Shown: positions 57,729-64,000 of the stretch, one piece after another
How positions within the stretch are numbered: the stretch's first letter is position 1
Layout: each line of letters begins with the position of its first letter
Source: a virus
Virus record (IMG/VR): IMGVR_UViG_3300027754_005993
Coordinates: 1 to 64,000 of that record
Length of the DNA: 64,000 nt
Direction: 5' to 3' (one strand)
The notes under the pieces: model-generated
Seen by the model: only the letters and a program-made list of their open reading frames with translations
Database searches by the model: none
What the model was told of the DNA's origin: nothing
Position numbers and translations under genes: made by a program

Positions 57729-58477
57729 TGTTTAAGGTAGGTCAATCATATTATAATGAATCCATTAGAAAGGTAGTTTTAACCTTTGGTTCTATATTTG
57801 AATCTGTGTATATTACTCGTTATAATGTAGATGGTACAGAAAAAGAAAAAATACGAGTTCCTTTGAGTTATGGAAGCAAGGAAAAATTCTTCTGGAGACT
57901 GTCGCAAGAGAGCAGTCTGTCAAAGAATAGTAGAGTTGAAATTGTTCTTCCAAAAATGGGATTTGAAATTACAACATTGATTTATGATCCAAGTAGAAAA
58001 TTAAATAGAACTTTACAACGAACAAATATTGTTGATGGAAGTGTTTTGAAAGCATATGCTGAAGTTCCTTATATTATAAATTTTGCTCTCTATGTTTTTA
58101 CCAGAAACATGGATGATATGTTACAAGTCATTGAACAAATAGTTCCATATTTTGCTCCAGACTACACAGTAACTGTAAAGATGAATAATTTGAATGAAAC
58201 TGTTGATATTCCATTCGTATTAAATAGTGTAAATATAGATGAAAATTATGAAGGAACTTTTGATACAAGACGATCTCTTATAAGTTCATTTGATTTTTCA
58301 GCAAAAACTTACATCTACCCAAATATTTGTGGTGGAACTGGTGGACTGATCTTGAGAACTGATATAAACATGTATGATGGTGAAGAAGTTGCTGGAAGTG
58401 AATACTGGGGTGATGTTGGATATACTGGTGATTATATTACAGGTTCAAGTACTGCTGTGCCTGGAGAGTGGCCATGA
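57728..58477 (+). CDS. 15: Tail sheath stabiliser / completion protein gp15
   Basis: 249 aa from ATG 57728 (in-frame ATG 57719 lies in gp14). YYNESIRKVVLTFGSIFESV, YGSKEKFFWRLSQ, LPKMGFEITTLIYDPSRKLN (about 77-96), then DDMLQVIEQIVPYFAPDYTV are diagnostic. Caps the tail and binds the neck. Normal length (T4 272 aa). Overlaps gp16 by ATGA. Confidence 0.92.
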   Translation: MFKVGQSYYNESIRKVVLTFGSIFESVYITRYNVDGTEKEKIRVPLSYGSKEKFFWRLSQESSLSKNSRVEIVLPKMGFEITTLIYDPSRKLNRTLQRTNIVDGSVLKAYAEVPYIINFALYVFTRNMDDMLQVIEQIVPYFAPDYTVTVKMNNLNETVDIPFVLNSVNIDENYEGTFDTRRSLISSFDFSAKTYIYPNICGGTGGLILRTDINMYDGEEVAGSEYWGDVGYTGDYITGSSTAVPGEWP

Positions 58478-58950
58478 GTGACGAAAAACTAACAGCAGAA
58501 GAAAAGTTATCTGAGGTTCTGGACATAGAAATTTTGCCCAAGGAAGAACCAAAGACTATAGTTCAATCTGAAATCTTCATAAAAGAAGTAAAGATAAAAC
58601 GAAAAGACCAAGTGCGACAGGATTATGATTCTGCTCGTAAAAATATGAAAGAACTCATAAATCGTGGATTTGAAGCTCTAGATGGAGTTATGAGGGTAGC
58701 AGAGGCGGGCGATTCTCCTAGAGCATATGAGGTCGCCTCTATTCTTATGAAAACTGTAAGTGAGATTAACACCGATCTAATGGGTATTCACAAAACTACT
58801 GCGGAAGCATTAGGCGTAAATAAAGTCGTAAAGACCACCACAAATAATTCAATATTTGTTGGATCTACTCGCGATCTTCAAAATATTATTAATCAGTCTC
58901 GTAGTCAATTGAAGGCGATACCAACCGAAGAAGTGGAATATGACAGCTAA
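58474..58950 (+). CDS. 16: Terminase small subunit gp16
   Basis: 158 aa from ATG 58474. DYDSARKNMKELINRGFEAL, DGVMRVAEAGDSPRAYEVAS, ILMKTVSEINTDLMGIHK is the conserved helical core of T4-like gp16. Regulates gp17 and starts packaging. Similar to T4 (164 aa). Overlaps gp17 by 11 nt. Confidence 0.9.
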   Translation: MSDEKLTAEEKLSEVLDIEILPKEEPKTIVQSEIFIKEVKIKRKDQVRQDYDSARKNMKELINRGFEALDGVMRVAEAGDSPRAYEVASILMKTVSEINTDLMGIHKTTAEALGVNKVVKTTTNNSIFVGSTRDLQNIINQSRSQLKAIPTEEVEYDS

Positions 58951-60667
58951 AAAAGATGGTTATCTTGGTAATCCAAATTTAAAACCCGTAGGTGTGCAAC
59001 AACAATTCACACCAAATCAGGTAAAAGAATATATTAAGTGTGCAGCAGAACCTGCCTACTTTGTGGAAAAATATGTAAAGATTGTAGCAGTAGATAAGGG
59101 TCTTGTTCCTTTTGCAATGTATAACTTTCAGAAAGACCTTATTGATATACTACATCATAATAGATTCGTAATAGGAAAGTTACCTCGTCAGGTAGGTAAG
59201 ACTACCACCGTAGGTGCTTACCTTTTACATTATGTTCTATTCAATCAAAATATGAATGTTGCAATTCTTGCAAACAAACAATCTACTGCCATTGAAATTT
59301 TAGGCAGAATTAAGATGGCATATGAATATTTGCCTAAGTGGTTGCAGCAAGGCGTAATTGAATGGAATAAGGGTTCTATTGTTCTGGAAAACGGATCAAA
59401 GATTCTAGCAAGTGCCACCTCTTCGTCTGCAATCCGTGGCGGTTCATTTAATTGCATCCTGCTCGACGAATTTGCCCACATTCCTACCCAAATTGCTGAA
59501 GAGTTCTTCACCTCAGTGTATCCAACCATCACTTCTGGTCAATCTACCAAGATGTTCATCATCTCCACCCCAAACGGTCTTAATATGTTTTATTATTACT
59601 GGAAGGGTGCTATAAACAATCAAAATGGTTATGTGCCATTTGAAGTTCATTGGAGTCAGGTTCCAAAATATCCAGGTGGTCCACTCAGAGATGATAAGTG
59701 GAAAGAGGATATGATAATCAAGACTTCCGAGAAACAGTTTGAACAAGAGTTCGAATGTGACTTCTTGGGCAGTTCCAATACTTTGATATCATCTGCTAAA
59801 TTACACACTTTGGTATATAACAAACCAATTTTAAGAACCAAAGATGGAATGTGTGTATATCAGGAACCACAGAGAAAAGACCCCGATGTGGAAAAATCTC
59901 AGGATCATCTTTATTTTATAACTGCCGATGTCGCAGAAGGTCAAGGCAAAGACTATACCGCTATGACCGTAATAGATGTAACTGAATTCCCATACAGGGT
60001 AATTGCCACCTATAAAAACAATACAGTATCACCCCTTCTATTCGCATCAGTTCTTAGAACAGTTGCCAAGAAGTATAATAACGCATATGTTCTAGTTGAG
60101 ATTAATAGCATAGGCACGGAAGTTGCCAATATATTACACACCGATCTAGAATATGAAAATATAGTTAAAACCACCATGATGGGTAGAAAGGGTCAAATTA
60201 TTACAGAGGGATTTGGTCCTGGAAAAAAGATACAGATGGGTGTTAAAACTTCAGTATTGACTAAAAAGGTTGGATGTCAAGTACTAAAGAACATGATTGA
60301 AGAAGATAAACTCATTGTTGAAGATGCCGACATTATCTCAGAATTTACAACATTTATCTCCAAAAAACAAAGTTTTGGAGCAGATGAAGGACATAATGAC
60401 GACTTAGTGATGTGTTTAGTTTTATTTTCATGGGCGACTCGTCAACAGTATTTCAAGAATTTGACCGATATGGATGTTAGACTTGCGATGTATCAGCAAG
60501 ATATTGAGAAAATTGAAGAAGATATGTTACCTTTTGGTTATTTTCTTGACGGAATCGAAGATTTTGAAGATGAGGCAGAAGACAAAAAATGGGGTATGTC
60601 TTCAGAAAATTGGCTTATAACAGATAAAAAAAATTATAACTTGCCATGGGATTCGTATAAAAAATAG
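58940..60667 (+). CDS. 17: Terminase large subunit gp17
   Basis: 575 aa. N-terminal ATPase: LPRQVGKTTT (81-90, Walker A), CILLDEFAHI (172-181, Walker B with catalytic Glu), ISTPNG (motif III-like). C-terminal nuclease: FITADVAEGQGKDYTAM near 330, VEINSIG near 395, HNDDLVMCLVLFSWA near 490. Pumps and cuts DNA at the portal. T4 length 610 aa; no intein. Followed by 74 nt with a late promoter. Confidence 0.95.
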   Translation: MTAKKDGYLGNPNLKPVGVQQQFTPNQVKEYIKCAAEPAYFVEKYVKIVAVDKGLVPFAMYNFQKDLIDILHHNRFVIGKLPRQVGKTTTVGAYLLHYVLFNQNMNVAILANKQSTAIEILGRIKMAYEYLPKWLQQGVIEWNKGSIVLENGSKILASATSSSAIRGGSFNCILLDEFAHIPTQIAEEFFTSVYPTITSGQSTKMFIISTPNGLNMFYYYWKGAINNQNGYVPFEVHWSQVPKYPGGPLRDDKWKEDMIIKTSEKQFEQEFECDFLGSSNTLISSAKLHTLVYNKPILRTKDGMCVYQEPQRKDPDVEKSQDHLYFITADVAEGQGKDYTAMTVIDVTEFPYRVIATYKNNTVSPLLFASVLRTVAKKYNNAYVLVEINSIGTEVANILHTDLEYENIVKTTMMGRKGQIITEGFGPGKKIQMGVKTSVLTKKVGCQVLKNMIEEDKLIVEDADIISEFTTFISKKQSFGADEGHNDDLVMCLVLFSWATRQQYFKNLTDMDVRLAMYQQDIEKIEEDMLPFGYFLDGIEDFEDEAEDKKWGMSSENWLITDKKNYNLPWDSYKK

Positions 60668-60707
60668 TTTAGGGCATTTAAAATATTAAAAGTAGAATTT
60701 AACTACA

Positions 60708-60715
60708 TATAAATA
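60708..60715 (+). promoter_or_regulatory. Late promoter for sheath and tube genes
   Basis: Exact TATAAATA in the only non-coding gap of this region; start near 60721; AAGGAG ribosome binding site before ATG 60742. Confidence 0.8.
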
Positions 60716-60741
60716 GCAACTTAAACCAAGGAGAGAAGAAC

Positions 60742-61953
60742 ATGCCAAGACCAAATATAAGTTTTAGAGTAAATGATGAATCTATGGTGGTTCCGATCAC
60801 TGAAGGATTTTCCACAACTATTGGTGCTGTATACAACCCAACACTCAGTATGAAATCGTTAGCAGGAAACACAAATGAAAGAGATCTAGGATACTATTTA
60901 GTACCTAATATTTCTGACTGGTATGGTCGGTTAACTGACTTTATCATCAGAACAGACGGTGGACTTTCAGCATCATCAGGAATCACATTTTATAGTCCTG
61001 GATATTGTGCTTCCACTTATCTAAATGGATTATATGCTGGCACTGGAATTTGTGGAGGATTCTCTGCGGAATGGTGGGCAATAAACAACTTTCTTCAATA
61101 CGGATCAGCCTGCTATGTTGGATTCGGAAATGGATTGGCAGGAGTAACAGCATTCTATAATATAGGATTTGATGTTATGTTTCAAGGAGCACCAGGAGGA
61201 CTTTATCCAACAGCAGTGACAACTGTAATTGATGTTAAGTCTAGCACAGATCAACCAGCAATTGGTGTTCTTGGCCTAACTTCTTCTGCTAACGCATTTA
61301 CTACAGCTCCAACTAAACCAGCAACAAATAAAGATTACACCATAGTCTATGGTGAAAAATTACATTTAGACACTACAGGGTTGTATACAATTGAAACTTC
61401 GCTTGCTCCAGATGTTGCTGGGTGTATAGTTCGCACAGATAGAGATTTTTATCCATGGTTCTCACCAGCTGGTGCTAGAAGAGGAAGAATCCTCAATGTT
61501 CTTCGTTTAAAGAGAGCACTTTCTCCAATTGAACAAGATATTCTCTACGATGCTGGAATTAATCCAGTTGTAACTTTTGCGGGAGAAGGAACAATTCTCT
61601 TTGGAGATAAGACAGGAGAACCTGCAACATCTTCGCTGTCGAGAATAAATGTTTCAAGACTGTACATGTACATCAAAAAGGCACTAGCACCAGTTGCTCG
61701 CTCTATACTTTTTGAGCAAAATGATGCTGTAACTCGCTCTGGGTTTAAGATTGCTGCCGAAGGATTCTTAGATAGAATTGTTGGACAACGAGGTATTACA
61801 GAGTATAGAGTAATTTGTGATCAGTCCAACAACACACCAGCAGTAGTTCAAGCAAATTACTTTGTTGCTGATATTTTAGTTAAACCAATTACTTCTATTA
61901 ATTATGTCAGAATAACCCTAACAAATAAAGATCTGTCAGCAGTATTACCATAA
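60742..61953 (+). CDS. 18: Tail sheath protein gp18
   Basis: 403 aa, well below T4 gp18 (659 aa): mainly the C-terminal contractile core plus a short, Gly-rich N-terminal part. Signatures: APDVAGCIVRTDRDFYPWFS, PAGARRGRILNVLRLKRALS, INVSRLYMYIKKALAPVARS, FEQND, and a C-terminal strand TSINYVRITLTNK, the donated arm of sheath subunits. Strong ribosome binding site and own late promoter suit a high-copy protein. CATAAATAG at its end may add a promoter for gp19. Confidence 0.88.
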   Translation: MPRPNISFRVNDESMVVPITEGFSTTIGAVYNPTLSMKSLAGNTNERDLGYYLVPNISDWYGRLTDFIIRTDGGLSASSGITFYSPGYCASTYLNGLYAGTGICGGFSAEWWAINNFLQYGSACYVGFGNGLAGVTAFYNIGFDVMFQGAPGGLYPTAVTTVIDVKSSTDQPAIGVLGLTSSANAFTTAPTKPATNKDYTIVYGEKLHLDTTGLYTIETSLAPDVAGCIVRTDRDFYPWFSPAGARRGRILNVLRLKRALSPIEQDILYDAGINPVVTFAGEGTILFGDKTGEPATSSLSRINVSRLYMYIKKALAPVARSILFEQNDAVTRSGFKIAAEGFLDRIVGQRGITEYRVICDQSNNTPAVVQANYFVADILVKPITSINYVRITLTNKDLSAVLP

Positions 61954-61975
61954 ATAGAAAAAGAGGTAAATTAGA

Positions 61976-62530
61976 ATGGCAAGTTTAAACGAATTCAGAA
62001 GTAACTTTTTTGGTGTAAGACCAAATCGTTTTATGGTCCAAGCGAATTGGCCATCGGGGGTTCCATCACCTCCAAATGTTAATGACCTCTTCATTTATGT
62101 TAAAGGTGCGGATTTACCAGGTTCTACCATAGGAACCATAAATGTCGCTTGGCAAGGCAGAGTAATTAAGTTCTCAGGTGAACGAAATTATTCCGATTGG
62201 GTTATAAATGTTTACGATTCCAATGTGCCAACAAAGGATCTAAGAACGGGATTTGAGCGTTGGATGGAAGTAATGGATGGTAGAAATACTCACCAAATTA
62301 ATTATAACTTGGTAAGTGACTGGATCATTCGTTATAGCGATGTAACAATTGGTGAACAATCTACTCCGTCAAACACTCAAAGTCCAAATAATTTTAATAA
62401 AGCAGTTAAATTGAAGAATTGTTTCCCAACAGATATTGGTCCAATTACATTGAACTATGATGTTGCCGATACATTCAGTGAATTTACAGTACAACTTGCG
62501 TATGATTATTGGGAACCAGTGGATTCGTGA
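61976..62530 (+). CDS. 19: Tail tube protein gp19
   Basis: 184 aa. EFRSNFFGVRPNRFMVQANW, FIYVKGADLPGSTIGTINVA, WQGRVIKFSGERNYSDWVIN, VYDSN and the C-terminal DIGPITLNYDVADTFSEFTV, QLAYDYWEP are the T4-like tube signatures. T4 gp19 is 163 aa. AGAGG upstream of ATG. Forms hexameric rings of the inner tail tube. Confidence 0.93.
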   Translation: MASLNEFRSNFFGVRPNRFMVQANWPSGVPSPPNVNDLFIYVKGADLPGSTIGTINVAWQGRVIKFSGERNYSDWVINVYDSNVPTKDLRTGFERWMEVMDGRNTHQINYNLVSDWIIRYSDVTIGEQSTPSNTQSPNNFNKAVKLKNCFPTDIGPITLNYDVADTFSEFTVQLAYDYWEPVDS

Positions 62531-62547
62531 TTTATAAGGATTAATAA

Positions 62548-64000
62548 ATGGCATTTGATATTTTTGGTTTTTCTTTTGGCAGAAAAGATGAGGGATTATT
62601 CCCAGATGGTGGGTTGACGGGTTCATCTCCGTCAACCCTATCTTTTACTGCACCTGAAAATTATGATGGAACGCAAGTACTTGAAACAGGTGGATTTATG
62701 TCCTCTGTTTATGACTTTGGCGGTTCTTTCATAGATGAAAATTCTTTGGTACGGCAATACCGTGGTATGTCGCTTTATCCAGAAGTTGATATGGCAATTG
62801 AAGATATAGTAACTCAAGCAATAACTTATGATAAGCAAAACATATCACTTAGATTAGATTTGAACAATACTGAATTGTCTGATAATATTAAATCCAAGAT
62901 TAATTTAGAATTTATCAATATTTTGAAACTGTTAGATTTTAAGAACAGAGGATATGATATTTTTAGAAGATGGTATGTGGATGGACGAGTATATTTTCAA
63001 AATATTATTGATATGGAACATCCAGAAAAAGGCATCCTTGAACTTAGAGCAATAGATCCTATAAAGATCAGAAAAATCAGAAAAGTTCAAAAGGAAATAA
63101 AAAGAGTAAACAATACTACTGTTCCTATTGTTAAGAAAGTGGAAGAATATTTTGTATATACTGATTTTGAAATGAGTTCTGTAGCAACTTCAGCAACATC
63201 AAATGTTGGTGTTAAGATTGAAGTTGATGCAATCACATACGCACATTCAGGATTGGTTGACCAGACCTCTAAGAGAATCGTAGGATTCTTACACAAGGCA
63301 ATTCGTCCATTGAACATGCTTCGTCAGACCGAAGATGCGATGGTCGTATATCGCCTCGCTCGCGCTCCAGAGCGTAGAGTGTTTTATATTGATGTAGGAA
63401 ATCTGCCTAAACAAAAGGCAGAAGAATACATTAAGACTCTGATGACTCGCTATCGTAATAAACTTACATACGATTCTGCTACAGGAGACATCAAGGATCA
63501 AAAAAACCATATGTCAATGTTAGAAGACTATTGGTTGCCTCGTAGAGAAGGTGGTAAGGGAACTGAGATTCAGACTCTTCCAGGTGGACAAAATCTTGGA
63601 GCAATGGAAGATGTTGAATATCTTCTGCGTAAGGTATACCGAGCACTCAATGTTCCACTGACCCGAATGGAAGTTCAAAGCGGATTCAATCTTGGTCGCA
63701 GCAGCGAAATCACAAGAGATGAAGTTAAATTCTATAAGTTCATAGAGCGTCTTCAGAATAAATTTAGCAATATGTTCATAGACATTCTCAAGAAGCAATG
63801 TATTCTTCGTGGAATTCTAACTCCAGAAGATTGGAAGAATATATATCAAGATATCAACATAGTTTATAGCAAGGATTCATATTTTACCGAACTCAAGGAA
63901 AATGAAATTCTTAATGAACGAGTTAATATGTTGAATGTCCTTGGAAATTATAATGGCATGTTCTTCTCAACGAATTATATTAGAAGAAACATTCTAAAGC
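62548..64000 (+). CDS. 20: Portal protein gp20, 5' part (runs off the window)
   Basis: Open frame from ATG 62548 to the window end (484 codons, no stop). MAFDIFGFSFGRKDEGLFPD, then LVRQYRGMSLYPEVDMAIED, IVTQAI; LDFKNRGYDIFRRWYVDGRV, YFQ; and from about 250 RRVFYIDVGNLPKQKAEEYI, KTLMTRYRNKLTYDSATGDI, SMLEDYWLPRREGGKGTEI are conserved gp20 motifs. Forms the dodecameric portal through which DNA enters and leaves. Window ends before its stop; gp21 protease, scaffold and capsid genes should follow. Confidence 0.95.
   Translation, partial: MAFDIFGFSFGRKDEGLFPDGGLTGSSPSTLSFTAPENYDGTQVLETGGFMSSVYDFGGSFIDENSLVRQYRGMSLYPEVDMAIEDIVTQAITYDKQNISLRLDLNNTELSDNIKSKINLEFINILKLLDFKNRGYDIFRRWYVDGRVYFQNIIDMEHPEKGILELRAIDPIKIRKIRKVQKEIKRVNNTTVPIVKKVEEYFVYTDFEMSSVATSATSNVGVKIEVDAITYAHSGLVDQTSKRIVGFLHKAIRPLNMLRQTEDAMVVYRLARAPERRVFYIDVGNLPKQKAEEYIKTLMTRYRNKLTYDSATGDIKDQKNHMSMLEDYWLPRREGGKGTEIQTLPGGQNLGAMEDVEYLLRKVYRALNVPLTRMEVQSGFNLGRSSEITRDEVKFYKFIERLQNKFSNMFIDILKKQCILRGILTPEDWKNIYQDINIVYSKDSYFTELKENEILNERVNMLNVLGNYNGMFFSTNYIRRNILK
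62611..62638 (+). promoter_or_regulatory. Perfect hairpin inside the start of gp20
   Basis: 10-bp perfect stem (GGGTTGACGG with CCGTCAACCC), 8-nt loop, then TATCTTTT, 64 nt into the coding region. Looks like an intragenic terminator or attenuator reducing portal mRNA relative to the sheath and tube genes. Confidence 0.5.

Overview
This 64 kb window is the genome, or most of a genome segment, of a T4-like contractile-tailed bacteriophage (Caudoviricetes). The virion block has T4 gene order: gp48-like and gp53, a giant hub protein in the gp5/gp27 position, gp25, gp6, gp7-like, gp8, fibre genes, then gp13, gp14, gp15, gp16, gp17, gp18, gp19 and the start of gp20 at the right edge. A gp33-like protein next to gp32, a GroES-like co-chaperonin and T4-type late promoters (TATAAATA) support this. 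No photosystem genes or other clear host markers are seen, so the host is unknown. Low GC and collagen-like and Cys-rich virion proteins would suit an aquatic phage, but that is inference.

Left block (1-9.6 kb, plus strand): a tandem cassette of otherwise unrelated proteins that almost all begin with the same ten residues, MKSFKQ[F/Y]ITE or close variants. This matches the capsid-targeting sequence (CTS) of T4 internal head proteins, which ends in an (I/L)-x-E site cut by the prohead protease gp21. The cargo includes an ADP-ribose-pyrophosphatase-type Nudix protein, a RyR-domain-like protein, two GNAT-like proteins and a protein with an HsdS-like DNA-recognition tail. Two more CTS genes sit at 15.2 kb and 16.4-17.0 kb. 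I read this as a set of proteins packaged in the head and injected with the DNA, probably for early takeover and anti-defence.

Middle block (9.6-23.5 kb): early and accessory genes under several near-consensus sigma70 promoters (TTGACA, 16-17 bp, TATAAT). It holds an HNH nuclease, a poly-acidic possible DNA mimic, many small proteins, a holin-like protein, an HExxH protein, a cytidine-deaminase-like protein, cpn10, RmlA and RmlB with a truncated third sugar gene, an Sm-like protein, seven tRNAs (Lys, Gly, Ile, Glu, Asn, Thr, Arg), a structured RNA upstream of tRNA-Lys and a pseudoknot-capable leader.

Right block (20.9-64 kb): a short minus-strand group (two virion-like proteins; then gp4, a tail-tube-like baseplate protein, and a gp26-like tail assembly protein that ends in a T_TTT_TTT slippery site followed by an open -1 frame), gp33/gp32 on the plus strand, and then the long plus-strand structural operon. 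The fibre region (41-55.4 kb) is unusual: large proteins combining collagen-like repeats, CC-rich repeats and a DUF1566-like C-terminal fold.

Many transcription and translation signals overlap. Promoters lie in the 3' ends of the preceding genes. A late promoter lies inside a terminator hairpin whose second arm carries the gp13 ribosome binding site. Several promoters are placed so that the transcript begins at or very near the start codon.
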